In this document: positions 22,347-30,935 of the stretch, piece by piece
Numbering within the stretch: the stretch's first letter is position 1
How the letters are laid out: the number at the start of each line of letters is the position of its first letter
Notes under the pieces: model-generated
Seen by the model: the letters and a program-made list of their open reading frames with translations, nothing else
What the model was told of the DNA's origin: nothing
The model's database searches: none
Translations under genes and position numbers: made by a program
Source of the DNA: GCA-003244245 sp052390115
GTDB taxonomy: Bacteria > Actinomycetota > Actinomycetes > Mycobacteriales > Pseudonocardiaceae
DNA length: 64,000 bases
Direction of reading: 5' to 3'
NCBI GenBank assembly: GCA_052390115.1
Contig: JBQTHE010000057.1
Location: 22,224 to 86,223 of the forward strand

Positions 22347-23144
22347 TCAGGTGATGTTGCGTTCGTAGACCATGCGTAGGCCGCGCAGGGTGAGGTCGGG
22401 GGCGTGGTGGGTGATGGTCTGCGACTCGGCGATCAGCAGCGGGGCCAACCCCCCGGTGGCGACCACCACCACATCGCTCTCGGCTCCCGGGGCCAGCGCC
22501 GTGGCGATCCGGCCGACCAGACCGTCGACCTGCCCGGCGAAACCGAACAGCAGCCCGGACTGCAGGGCTTCCACGGTGCTCTTGCCGATCACCGACCGAG
22601 GCCGGACGAGCTGCACCTTCACCAGTTGCGCCGCCCGGGTAGCGAGGGCATCGACGGAGATCTCGATACCCGGAGCCAGCGCGCCGCCGAGGAACTCTCC
22701 CCGCGCGCTCACCACGTCGAAGTTGGTGGAGGTGCCGAAGTCCACCACGATCGCCGGACCGCCGTAGAGGGTATAGGCGGCCAGCGTGTTGACGATCCGA
22801 TCGGCGCCCACCTCGCGCGGGTTGTCGTAGAGCAACGGCACCCCGGTCCGCACCCCGGGTTCCACGATCACCCGGGGCAGCTGCGACCAGTACCGGCCTA
22901 ACATCACCCGCAGCTCACGCAGCAAAGCGGGCACAGTGGACAGTGCGGCGATACCGGTTACCTTGCCGGAGTACTCGCCGAGCAGCCCGCGAACGGTCAG
23001 CGCCAGCTCGTCGGCGGTCATCCTGGCGTCGGAATGCATTCGCCAGTCCTGCACCAGCACGGCGTCGGCCCTGGTACCTCCCCGAGTGCCATCGAACAGC
23101 CCGAGGACGATGTTGGTATTGCCGATATCTACGGCGAGCAGCAC
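22347..23144 (-). CDS. coaX: Type III pantothenate kinase CoaX
   Basis: The 265-residue ASKHA-fold kinase has VDIGNTNIVLGLF, YDNPREVGADRIVN, VVDFGTSTNFDVV and GGALAPGIEISVDAL, the diagnostic motifs of type III enzymes. It makes 4'-phosphopantothenate, the first step of CoA synthesis. The GTG start lies 16 bp inside the end of panD, so panC-panD-coaX is one coupled unit that makes pantothenate and phosphorylates it. Confidence 0.95.
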   Translation of the reverse strand: MLLAVDIGNTNIVLGLFDGTRGGTRADAVLVQDWRMHSDARMTADELALTVRGLLGEYSGKVTGIAALSTVPALLRELRVMLGRYWSQLPRVIVEPGVRTGVPLLYDNPREVGADRIVNTLAAYTLYGGPAIVVDFGTSTNFDVVSARGEFLGGALAPGIEISVDALATRAAQLVKVQLVRPRSVIGKSTVEALQSGLLFGFAGQVDGLVGRIATALAPGAESDVVVVATGGLAPLLIAESQTITHHAPDLTLRGLRMVYERNIT

Positions 23145-23548
23145 TCGCTGCCCCTCATCAGATTGCTTGCTGCTGGGGCGTGCGCCGGGTCGCTACCCGT
23201 TTCCACGATCCGATTACCGGCGTCGACGAACACCACCCGGGGCTGATAGCACCGCGACTCGGCCTCGTCCATCGTGCCGTAGGCGATCAGAATCACCAGG
23301 TCACCAGGCTCCACCAGGTGCGCGGCGGCACCGTTGATCCCGACCACGCCGCTGGCCCGGGCACCGGGAATGACGTAGGTCTCCAGGCGAGCCCCGTTGG
23401 TGATGTCCACGATCGCCACCCGCTCCCCGGCAAGCAGGTCGGCGGCGTCCATCAGGTCCTCGTCGAGGGTCACCGACCCCACGTAGTGCAGATCCGACTG
23501 GGTAACGGTGGCCCGGTGGATCTTGGACTTGAGCATGGTCCGGAACAT
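23129..23548 (-). CDS. panD: Aspartate 1-decarboxylase PanD
   Basis: The 139-residue proenzyme (same length as in M. tuberculosis) self-cleaves at Gly-Ser in HYVGSVTLDEDLM to form the pyruvoyl cofactor. It makes beta-alanine from aspartate. ATG 23548 shares one base with the panC stop (TGATG), so translation is coupled. GGAGG lies upstream inside panC. Confidence 0.96.
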   Translation of the reverse strand: MFRTMLKSKIHRATVTQSDLHYVGSVTLDEDLMDAADLLAGERVAIVDITNGARLETYVIPGARASGVVGINGAAAHLVEPGDLVILIAYGTMDEAESRCYQPRVVFVDAGNRIVETGSDPAHAPAASNLMRGSECCSP

Positions 23549-24459
23549 CACGGGCCTCCTCGTATGGTCGAGTTCTGCGCTGCAACGTCCGCACCGGCGC
23601 AGCCCAGGTGCAGGCCGATATTGTCGATCAACCGTGTGGTCCCCACGGTGGCGGCCACCAGCAGCCGGGCCGGTCCCTGCGGCGGGGCTGGGCCCAACCC
23701 GGGACCGCGCAGTGCCAGGTAGTCCAGCGCTACTGCGGGTTGCGCGGCCAGCACCTGTCTGGCCGCGGTGAGCACCGGGTCACGACCATGCACGCTGGCC
23801 TGAGATCCAGCCGTCAGCGCCGCAGGCAGGGCGACCGCGGCGGCCCGCGCCTGGGCGTCGAGGTGCACGTTGCGCGAGGACAGGGCCAGCCCGTCGGCTT
23901 CCCGGACCGTGGGCACCCCCACCACCTGCACGCCCAGCCGCAGGTCGGCCACCATCCGCTGGACGAGCACGAGCTGCTGGTAGTCCTTCTCACCGAAGAA
24001 CGCCAGGTCCGGTCCGACGATTCCGAAGAGCTTGGTCACCACCGTCAGCACTCCGGTGAAGTGACCCGGCCTGCTGGCGCCCTCCAGCTCGGCACCCAAT
24101 GCTCCGGGTGCCACGGTGATGTCAGATCCGGGCGGGAACATCGCCGCCACGCTGGGCGCGAACACCAACGCCACACCCTCCTGCCGGCACATCCCGAGAT
24201 CCGTGTCGAACGTGCGGGGGTAGCTGTCCAGGTCTTCGCGCGACCCGAACTGCGAGGGGTTGACGAAGATCGACACCACCGTGCTGGCACCGGGGATGGC
24301 CCGGGCGGCTCGAATCAGCTCCCGGTGGCCTGCGTGCAACGCTCCCATCGTCGGGACCAGCACCACCGGGCGCCCCGTCCGGCGTATCGCGCGGGTCACC
24401 TCGGACAGCGCGGCGGGATCGTCATGCACGGTCAGCCCAGCAGGGGCGAGACCCGTCAC
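23548..24459 (-). CDS. panC: Pantothenate synthetase PanC
   Basis: The 303-residue enzyme joins pantoate and beta-alanine using ATP. It has the HIGH-like GALHAGHRELI, the FVNPSQFGSREDLDSYPRTF block, GEKDYQQLVL and the KMSKS-like ALSSRNVHL. The start overlaps the end of the DUF2520 gene by 4 bp. Confidence 0.95.
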   Translation of the reverse strand: MTGLAPAGLTVHDDPAALSEVTRAIRRTGRPVVLVPTMGALHAGHRELIRAARAIPGASTVVSIFVNPSQFGSREDLDSYPRTFDTDLGMCRQEGVALVFAPSVAAMFPPGSDITVAPGALGAELEGASRPGHFTGVLTVVTKLFGIVGPDLAFFGEKDYQQLVLVQRMVADLRLGVQVVGVPTVREADGLALSSRNVHLDAQARAAAVALPAALTAGSQASVHGRDPVLTAARQVLAAQPAVALDYLALRGPGLGPAPPQGPARLLVAATVGTTRLIDNIGLHLGCAGADVAAQNSTIRGGP

Positions 24460-25382
24460 GGCCCCTCCCGCAGGGTTTCGCGGATCCGGACGGCGGCCGC
24501 CGGTTCCAGCAACCCGGCCGCCTCGGCCCGGTCGGCGGTTCTGGCTGCCTGCGCGCGGTACGGGCCGAGCAACTCCGGGGCGGACTCCGCGAACACCCGC
24601 AGGTGTAGCCGGACGGTGTCGAGGTCGCCGCGGGCCACCGGCCCGGTCAGGGCTCGGTCACCATGGCGCAGCGTATTGTCCAGCGCCGCCTCCAGCAGCG
24701 GGCCCAGTAACCGCTCGGCGGGCACCACGCCGGCCTGCTCCAGCGCGTCCACCGCGTCCCGTACCAGGGTGGCGAGATGGTTGGCCCCATGTGCCAGGGC
24801 GGCGTGGTAGAGCGGTCGGGCCTCCGACGGGACGCGCACTGGCTCGGCGCCCATCTCCAGCACCAGCGCCTCCCCGACGCTCCAGCCGGTCTCGTCGGCG
24901 ACGGTGACACCGACACAGGCGGCGGCCAGCCTGGCAACGTCCTCAGCACGCCCGGTGAAGGTCATTGCGGGATGCAGCGCCAGCGGAAGCACACCAGCAG
25001 CGGCCGCCGGCTCCAGGACCTCCACCCCGCGAGCGCCGCAGGTGTGCACCACGATCTGACCGGCCCGGAACGCCCCGGTCGCGGCGAGCCCGGACACCAG
25101 GCCCGGGAGCACGTCATCGGGGACGGCCAGCAGCACCAGATCGCAACGCCGCACCACGTCGTCGGGGGGCAGCACCGGTGTGCCGGGCAGCAGGTCGGCG
25201 GCGCGGCGCAGGGAGACCCGGGACACCGCGCTGGCCCCGACCACCACGTGCCCGGCACCGGCGAGAGCAGCGCCGAGCACCGATCCCACCCGCCCGGCGG
25301 AGACCACGCCCACAGCCAGCCGGGCCGGGCGGTCGGTCACGCTCCTGGACGCGAACGTCCCTGACCGAGGCATCGTCGCCAT
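24456..25382 (-). CDS. Rossmann-like / DUF2520 protein
   Basis: The 308-residue protein has an N-terminal Rossmann fold (AVGVVSAGRVGSVLGAALAG) and a C-terminal helical DUF2520 half (LYHAALAHGANHLATLVRDA). It is the counterpart of Rv3603c, always next to panC in this group. Its link to the pantothenate genes and 6-phosphogluconate-dehydrogenase-like fold suggest a ketopantoate-reductase-like role, but that is inference. ATG 25382 is selected because GGAGG is 6 nt upstream; ATG 25388 abuts the GGAGG. Confidence 0.85.
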   Translation of the reverse strand: MATMPRSGTFASRSVTDRPARLAVGVVSAGRVGSVLGAALAGAGHVVVGASAVSRVSLRRAADLLPGTPVLPPDDVVRRCDLVLLAVPDDVLPGLVSGLAATGAFRAGQIVVHTCGARGVEVLEPAAAAGVLPLALHPAMTFTGRAEDVARLAAACVGVTVADETGWSVGEALVLEMGAEPVRVPSEARPLYHAALAHGANHLATLVRDAVDALEQAGVVPAERLLGPLLEAALDNTLRHGDRALTGPVARGDLDTVRLHLRVFAESAPELLGPYRAQAARTADRAEAAGLLEPAAAVRIRETLREGP

Positions 25383-25507
25383 CGCCATCCTCCAGACGTT
25401 CCAGTCCCGCCGTCACCGCGGGTACCGGACTTCCGTGGGCGCAGGCTAGCCCCGCTGGCGCCCTTCGCGCCGGTCCAGGTGAGCAGCTTCACCCGCCGAG
25501 CGCCAAG

Positions 25508-26719
25508 TCAGCCTGGCCGCCGCCTCCCGGACGGGGTCTGCACCGCTCGGTCCCGGGCGGCCATCAGCGCGGCCAGCGTGTCGTGGTGCCACCGTCCGGT
25601 CTCCTCTCCGACCGTGCCGCGTTGCACCCGGTCGGAGATGAATGCGAGTTCGGTGACCGCATTCTGGTAGTCGCGGACCGCCTCGGCGGCCTGCTCTCCA
25701 GCGCGGCGCCGCACCGCCGAGCGCCAACCCCGCCGACCGGCCAGGCTCGCCAGCAGCGGGACCTCGCTGGGGGCGATCCATCCCGCACCGGCGAACCCCG
25801 CTAGCTGTGCGATGACCACCCGCTGCTCCCGGCGGCGCTGCCAGACCACCAGCGCGATCAGCCCGCCGAACAGCGGCACCATGATCACGGCGTAGAAGGC
25901 AGGGAGGACACCGAGGCCAGCGGAGGCGTTCCACAATGCGTGCAGGGCAACCGCTGCGAGATACCCGGCCATGGGCAGCGCTACCCTCCCGACCAGATTG
26001 CGCCGGCGAACCGCCAGCCCCACCGCGATCCCGATCATCACGGTGAACACCGGATGCGCGAACGGCGACAGCACCCCTCGGATCATGAACACGGTGACCA
26101 CGCTGCCGCTCTCGCCAACCAGCCCGTCGGTGGCGAATGCGCGTCCGAAGTAGAGGATGTTCTCGGTGAACGCGAACCCCGCGGCGACCAGCCCCGCATA
26201 GACGATCCCGTCCACCACGCCGTCGAACTCCCGGCGCCGCAGCCGCAGCAGACCGAGCAGGAACGCGCCCTTGAAAGCCTCCTCGACAATCGGGGCGGAG
26301 ATCACCGCCCCGACCAGATCGCCACCACCGTTGCCGAGCACCTGCTCTCCGAGCACTGCCGCGGTGTCGTTGACGATGGCCGCGCCGAGCACGGAGACCC
26401 CCGCGCCCCACAGGAACGCGGCGAGCAACAGTCGCGACGGCTCCGGTTCCCAGCGATCCACCCACAGGAACGCCGCGACCACAGACACCACCGGCAACAC
26501 CGCCGCCATCGCACCGACCAGCACGGCACCCCCACCAATGTCGGTGCTGATGACGCCGAGCACGATCAAGCCGGGGATGGCCAGCGCGACCAGGCCCAGC
26601 ACCGGCAGCAGCACCCACCGGTTGTGCTGCTTGCCCCACGGCTGGTAAGACTGGCTCGCCTCATACGCCACAGGAGTGCCCGGTGAGCGGGAGGCGGCAG
26701 CCGCTCCGAACCCACGCAT
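25508..26719 (-). CDS. PrsW-family intramembrane metalloprotease
   Basis: The 403-residue membrane protein has about eight hydrophobic segments. The PrsW/CPBP-like catalytic signatures are present: VEEAFKGAFL (EE-x-x-K), FAFTENILYF, HPVFTVM and LHALWNASAGL, whose Glu and His residues bind the active-site zinc. PrsW relatives clip anti-sigma factors or membrane proteins. A cytoplasmic basic tail follows the last helix. The start could also be at GTG for VAYEAS, about 17 codons in. It lies in the conserved gap between DUF2520 and the coiled-coil protein. Confidence 0.82.
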   Translation of the reverse strand: MRGFGAAAASRSPGTPVAYEASQSYQPWGKQHNRWVLLPVLGLVALAIPGLIVLGVISTDIGGGAVLVGAMAAVLPVVSVVAAFLWVDRWEPEPSRLLLAAFLWGAGVSVLGAAIVNDTAAVLGEQVLGNGGGDLVGAVISAPIVEEAFKGAFLLGLLRLRRREFDGVVDGIVYAGLVAAGFAFTENILYFGRAFATDGLVGESGSVVTVFMIRGVLSPFAHPVFTVMIGIAVGLAVRRRNLVGRVALPMAGYLAAVALHALWNASAGLGVLPAFYAVIMVPLFGGLIALVVWQRRREQRVVIAQLAGFAGAGWIAPSEVPLLASLAGRRGWRSAVRRRAGEQAAEAVRDYQNAVTELAFISDRVQRGTVGEETGRWHHDTLAALMAARDRAVQTPSGRRRPG

Positions 26720-26752
26720 GGCACCGCAGCCTAGGCTCAGCCGTCTTTGCGG

Positions 26753-27856
26753 CTACGCCTGCGGGCCGTCCTCGCGGCTACGCCTGCGCCGGGGTGGCGA
26801 AGCTACCCCGTGGGCGGCAAGTAGATCGTTCACTGACCGTTGGGCTCCCACTGCAGGTACCTCTTGAGCTGCCCGCCGGGCGCCGCCACAGTTGGTGTGG
26901 GATCCGTTGGTGTGGGATCCGTTGGTGTGGGACCCGTTGGTGTGGGACCCGTTGGTGTGGGACCCGTTGGTGTGGGACCCGTTGGTGTGGGACCCGTTGG
27001 TGTGGGACCCGTTGGTGTGGGACCCGTTGGTGTGGGCTGGCGGTGGGGCGTGGGTGTCCAGATCGGGCCGGTAGCGGCGGCCGGGACCGAAGCGGAGCTC
27101 GGGGTCCTCGCGAGGGGTCAGCACGGTGTCGCTGTGCCCGTTGAGCGGCCACTCCGAGGTGGGCAGCACGCTGGCCACGGGCAATCTATCGGCGCGAGAC
27201 CGCTCCTCAGGCAGCCCCCGCAGATCCTGGGATCCGAAAACAGCGCTGCCTACGCCTGCGCCGCCTGGAGCTCGCACCGACGATCCGGCGGCAGTGAGGC
27301 TGCTGGTCACCTTGGCCGTCGCTCCCAGCACCGCGGCTGTGCTGCGTTTGTCGTCGAAGCTGGGGCTGTCATCGAACCTCTGAGGGTGGGTGGGCATCGG
27401 GAGCAGGCGGGCGGACTCGGCCCGCAGTGCGACCCGCTCCCCCAACTTGTCCCCGCCCATCAACTTCTCAAGGTTCACCCGCATAGCCGCGAGCTCGGCG
27501 CGCAGCCCCTCGATCTCTCGCCGCTCGACCTGCTCGGCCTGCTCGCGCAGCTCGCGCTCAACGGTCAGCATGTGCTCTCGCCGGGCGGCCACCTCGCGCT
27601 CCAGCTCGAGCTGGTAGACCGTCCGCAACTCGTCGGCACGAGAAGCGCCTGAGCTGAGCTCGCGCCGCATCCGCGCCGCCGCGAAGGCGCCGAGCAGCGC
27701 CGCCCACAGCGCGGCGACGAGGCCCAGCCGCAGCAGGCGAGCGTCCTGCGCCCCCGCAGCGAGCACCGCTGCTGCCGCCGCAGCCAGCACGACGGTGGCC
27801 AGCATCAGGACCCGACCGCTCCCGCACGGCAACGGACGCTCGTCGGGCTCGGACAT
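26753..27856 (-). CDS. DUF6779-like membrane protein with coiled coil and HTNGS repeats
   Basis: The 367-residue protein has two hydrophobic segments near residues 15-55, then a long Glu/Arg-rich coiled coil (residues ~75-135, LELEREVAARREHMLTVERE). A low-complexity region follows, with ten HTN(GS) pentapeptide repeats at residues ~273-322, and then a basic tail. This matches the Rv3604c-type protein usually found between panC and folK; the DUF6779 name is from memory. Function unknown; the plan suggests an envelope or division scaffold. The start ATG 27856 gives MSEPDERPL. Confidence 0.7.
   Translation of the reverse strand: MSEPDERPLPCGSGRVLMLATVVLAAAAAAVLAAGAQDARLLRLGLVAALWAALLGAFAAARMRRELSSGASRADELRTVYQLELEREVAARREHMLTVERELREQAEQVERREIEGLRAELAAMRVNLEKLMGGDKLGERVALRAESARLLPMPTHPQRFDDSPSFDDKRSTAAVLGATAKVTSSLTAAGSSVRAPGGAGVGSAVFGSQDLRGLPEERSRADRLPVASVLPTSEWPLNGHSDTVLTPREDPELRFGPGRRYRPDLDTHAPPPAHTNGSHTNGSHTNGSHTNGSHTNGSHTNGSHTNGSHTNGSHTNGSHTNCGGARRAAQEVPAVGAQRSVNDLLAAHGVASPPRRRRSREDGPQA
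26891..27040. repeat. 15-bp minisatellite, ten units, in-frame
   Basis: Ten copies of GTTGGTGTGGGAYCC run without interruption from 26891, changing only at one T/C position, and encode (GS)HTN on the minus strand. Near-perfect identity implies recent expansion or active homogenisation; unit number probably varies between strains. Confidence 0.95.
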
Positions 27857-27969
27857 GGCGGATACCGTACCTGCTCGAGCATGCCTGGAGGAGAGCTCCG
27901 GCGGTAACAGGCAGCCATCGTGCGATGACAGGGGGTTCACCTGATGCTGGGCTGACAACCCGATGTCGA

Positions 27970-28431
27970 TCAGCGGTCCGGCTCGAGGTCCTCTGGACCA
28001 TCCGGGGTCCGGCAGCAGTACTCCAGCCACAATCCGGCCGCCACCAGCGCCCCCGCGCAAAACGCCCCGATCGAGGCGGTGACGGTGTCCGAAGCGGCGG
28101 ACAGCAGCTGGGAGCGCAATGGCAGCACATAGCCGAGGACCCCCAGCCAGGCGCCTCCGGTGATCGCACCGGCCAGCGAGGACGCCTTGGCCAGCACCAC
28201 TGCCTTCGCCGCGGTGAGCGCCTGGACCGGTCGGGTTCTCGGCCGCTGCTGGATCCGCGCCCGCAGTGTCGTCCCCAGCGCCACCTCGGCGACCGCGAAA
28301 GCAAGCAGCGTGGTCCCGGCGAGCGTGGGCAATTCAGGCAGGTCGCCATAGGACAGCTGAAGGAGCAGATTCACCAGTACCGCCGCGACGGCGGCAGCAA
28401 CGACCAGGTCACGGGCCCGAGTGGGGGTCAC
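27970..28431 (-). CDS. DUF3180 membrane protein
   Basis: The 153-residue protein has four hydrophobic segments and TPTRARDLVVAAAVAAVLVN at the start, matching Rv3605c/DUF3180, which is always adjacent to folK. RTRPVQALTAAKAVVLAKAS is the conserved central block. GTG 28431 overlaps the folK stop by 4 bp. Function unknown. Confidence 0.85.
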   Translation of the reverse strand: MTPTRARDLVVAAAVAAVLVNLLLQLSYGDLPELPTLAGTTLLAFAVAEVALGTTLRARIQQRPRTRPVQALTAAKAVVLAKASSLAGAITGGAWLGVLGYVLPLRSQLLSAASDTVTASIGAFCAGALVAAGLWLEYCCRTPDGPEDLEPDR

Positions 28432-28931
28432 GGCGAGCTCAGCTCTAGATCGTCGCGGCGGCGCACACCCCGTCTCTCGGCGGTGGGCAAGGCGGCGACC
28501 AACTCGGCCACCGCGCCGTGGCCGGCGAGCACTGCGCCCGGTTGCACGTCCAGCCAGGGCACCAGCACAAAGGCACGCTGGTGGGCTCGCGGGTGCGGAA
28601 GGGTCAGGTGCGGATCGTTCCAGTGAGTCTGATCCACGTCGATCACATCCACGTCCAGGGTGCGCGGCCCCCACCGGAGTTCGCGGGTGCGCTGCGCGGC
28701 TGCCTCGCAACGCTGCCCGCGGCGTAGCCACTCCGGCGCGTCCGCGGCCGGGTCGGCGACCAGCAAGACGGCGTTGAGGAACTCGCCCTGCTCAACACCA
28801 CCCCACGGCTCGGTGGCATACACCGGCGACACCGCCCGCACAACACCCCCCCACAACCCAACACACCCCCGCAAGTACCCAACCCGATCCCCCACATTCG
28901 ACCCGATCGACAACACCGCCGAACTCACCAC
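28428..28931 (-). CDS. folK: HPPK, 6-hydroxymethyl-7,8-dihydropterin pyrophosphokinase
   Basis: The 167-residue enzyme transfers pyrophosphate from ATP to the pterin alcohol. Seen: VLSIGSNVGDRVGYL at the start, SPVYATEPWG, FLNAVLLV, and the metal/pterin signature RWGPRTLDVDVI followed by LPHPRAHQRAFVLVP. The GTG start lies 94 bp after folB stops; this gap contains a long palindrome, unlike the tight joins elsewhere in the folate operon. Confidence 0.94.
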   Translation of the reverse strand: MVSSAVLSIGSNVGDRVGYLRGCVGLWGGVVRAVSPVYATEPWGGVEQGEFLNAVLLVADPAADAPEWLRRGQRCEAAAQRTRELRWGPRTLDVDVIDVDQTHWNDPHLTLPHPRAHQRAFVLVPWLDVQPGAVLAGHGAVAELVAALPTAERRGVRRRDDLELSSP

Positions 28932-28946
28932 GCACCGCCGCTCTTG

Positions 28947-29014
28947 ACCGCGTTCTGGATGCAGAACGCGGTAAAACGGACTCGATTCAGCGCGTTCTGC
29001 CTCCAGAACGCGGT
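28947..29014. repeat. Long inverted repeat between folB and folK
   Basis: Arms 28947-28970 and 28991-29014 (24 bp each) pair with a single mismatch around a 20-nt loop. Each arm is itself a small palindrome (CGCGTTCT...AGAACGCG). In RNA this could form either one long hairpin or two small ones, inside an operon. Confidence 0.8.
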
Positions 29015-29025
29015 TGGGGTGGGGG

Positions 29026-29403
29026 TCATGAGCGGGAGCGGCGGGTGGTGACGGACACGTCGGTGAAGGGGTGACAGACGGGGGCTTGGGGTTTGTGGAT
29101 GGTGACCTCGACGGACTGGACGCGGTGGTCGGTCAGTACGTCGGTGGCGATCCGCGCGGCCACGGTCTCGATCAGGTTGCAGGGCTCCCCGCCGACGATC
29201 CGGGCGGCGCGGCGGGCCAGCGCGTCGTAGTCCAACGTCGCGGACAGCTGATCAGCGGCCGCGGCGGGACCGAGGTCCAGCCAGACCGTCGCGTCGACGA
29301 CGAACTCCTGCCCCTGTACTCGCTCGTGCTCGTGCACCCCGTGCCTGCCGTGCACCCGCAACCCGGTGAGGGTGATCCGGTCGCTATTCACAGTTGACTG
29401 CAC
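29026..29403 (-). CDS. folB: Dihydroneopterin aldolase FolB
   Basis: The 125-residue enzyme has LTGLRVHGRHGVHEHER at the start, the LDYDALARRAARIV block and the catalytic-region lysine VTIHKPQAP. It cleaves dihydroneopterin to 6-hydroxymethyl-dihydropterin. The start overlaps the end of folP by 20 bp. Confidence 0.94.
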   Translation of the reverse strand: MQSTVNSDRITLTGLRVHGRHGVHEHERVQGQEFVVDATVWLDLGPAAAADQLSATLDYDALARRAARIVGGEPCNLIETVAARIATDVLTDHRVQSVEVTIHKPQAPVCHPFTDVSVTTRRSRS

Positions 29404-30262
29404 TTCGCTGGCTGCATTTCGTCGCGGCGAGCTGCCAGGCCGCGGCGACCGCGATGGCGTCGCGCGAGGCCGCCGCGTCGTGCACCCGCACCCCCCAGAC
29501 TCCCGCCGCCGCGGCCAGCGCGGACAGCGCCGCGGTCGCCGTGTCCCGGCCGTCCGCGCGACGTGGAATGCCGTCCGCGCCGGCTAGCAGGGTGCCCAGG
29601 AACCGCTTGCGGGACGGCCCGACGAGCACCGGGAACCCCAGATCGGTCAGCGCGTCCAGATTGCCCAGCAGCGCCCAGTTGTGCGCCGCCGTCTTCGCGA
29701 AGCCGAGCCCGGGGTCCAGCACTAGCGCACCGAGGTCCACACCGGCGCGCACCGCGGTGTCCACCCGGGCCACCAGCTCGGCGCGCACGTCGGCGACGAC
29801 ATCGGTATAGCTCGCCAGCTCGTCCATCCGGTCGCTGTGCCCGCGCCAATGCATCAGGACCCACGGCATGCCACAACGGGCCATCGCCGGCGCCATCGCG
29901 GGATCGGCGAGGCCACCCGAGACGTCGTTGACCATGATCGCGCCGGCCTCCAGAGCCGCCTCGGCTACCGCCGCGCGGGTGGTGTCCACGCTGCACGGCA
30001 CGCCGTGGGCGACCAGCTCCCGCAGCACCGGTACCACCCGGGCGATCTCGGTGCGAGCTTCGACGCGTTGCGCCCCTGGACGGGTCGACTCGCCCCCGAC
30101 GTCGACCAGATCGGCCCCCTGCGCACGCAGCCCCACGCCGTGGGCCACGGCGTCGTCGAGGTCCAGGTAGCGCCCACCGTCGCTGAAGGAGTCGGGCGTG
30201 ACGTTGAGGACACCCATCACGATGCAGCGGCCGGGATCGGGAAGGGCAGGGTGCACCGTCAC
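29384..30262 (-). CDS. folP: Dihydropteroate synthase FolP
   Basis: The 292-residue TIM-barrel enzyme joins the pterin pyrophosphate with p-aminobenzoate. Motifs: MGVLNVTPDSFSDGG, DLVDVGGESTRPGA, MVNDVSGG, LDPGLGFAKT and LVGPSRKRFLG. GTG 30262 overlaps the folE stop by 4 bp. It is the sulfonamide target; no unusual substitution is apparent in the loops seen here. Confidence 0.95.
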   Translation of the reverse strand: MTVHPALPDPGRCIVMGVLNVTPDSFSDGGRYLDLDDAVAHGVGLRAQGADLVDVGGESTRPGAQRVEARTEIARVVPVLRELVAHGVPCSVDTTRAAVAEAALEAGAIMVNDVSGGLADPAMAPAMARCGMPWVLMHWRGHSDRMDELASYTDVVADVRAELVARVDTAVRAGVDLGALVLDPGLGFAKTAAHNWALLGNLDALTDLGFPVLVGPSRKRFLGTLLAGADGIPRRADGRDTATAALSALAAAAGVWGVRVHDAAASRDAIAVAAAWQLAATKCSQRSAVNCE

Positions 30263-30900
30263 CTCCGCATCATCAGTTGCAGCACCTCGCCGCGGGAGGA
30301 CGCGCTGGTCTTGAACAGCCCCCGGACGGCCGACGTCGTGGTGATCGATCCGGGCATCCGGACGCCGCGCATCGCCATACACAGGTGCTCAGCCTCGATC
30401 ACCACGATGGCGCCCCGCGGTTCGAGCCTGCGCACCAGGGCGTCGGCGATCTGCGAGGTGAGCCGCTCCTGCACCTGCGGGCGCTTGGCGTAGAGGTCGA
30501 CCAGCCGGGCCAGCTTGGACAGCCCAGTCACCCTGCCCTGGGCGTTCGGGATATAGCCGACGTGCGCCATGCCGTGAAACGGCACCAGGTGATGTTCGCA
30601 CTGGCTGTACATCGGGATGTCCCGCACCAGAACGAGCTCGTCGTGCCCCTCGTCGAAGGTCCGCTCCAGCACCGTGTCGGGGTCGAGGAACAGGCCGGCG
30701 AACATCTCCTGGTAGGCGCGCGCGACGCGGGCCGGCGTCTCGCGTAACCCGTCCCGATCCGGGTCCTCACCGCAAGCGATCAGTAACTCACGCACGGCTG
30801 CCTCGGCGCGCGGCTGGTCGAAGGCCCGGGTCAAGTTCACGCCGGCCCCGACCTTGCCGGACTCAACCATGCCAGCCTGGGAATCGACGGTGCTCGTCAT
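30259..30900 (-). CDS. folE: GTP cyclohydrolase I
   Basis: The 213-residue enzyme opens GTP to form dihydroneopterin triphosphate. The zinc ligands Cys and His appear in SQCEHHLVPFHG and AEHLCMAMRG, followed by TTTSAVRGLF. This is the first folate gene in the operon, 35 bp after ftsH stops and coupled to folP. Confidence 0.96.
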   Translation of the reverse strand: MTSTVDSQAGMVESGKVGAGVNLTRAFDQPRAEAAVRELLIACGEDPDRDGLRETPARVARAYQEMFAGLFLDPDTVLERTFDEGHDELVLVRDIPMYSQCEHHLVPFHGMAHVGYIPNAQGRVTGLSKLARLVDLYAKRPQVQERLTSQIADALVRRLEPRGAIVVIEAEHLCMAMRGVRMPGSITTTSAVRGLFKTSASSRGEVLQLMMRR

Positions 30901-30935
30901 GGCGTACCTCCGCGCCCGGTGGCCGGTCGGAGTGG

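Noticed and set aside
25446..26639. Long Arg/Gly-rich minus-strand frame over the PrsW gene
   Set aside because: It overlaps PrsW in another frame, lacks hydrophobic pattern and has composition typical of a GC-rich shadow.
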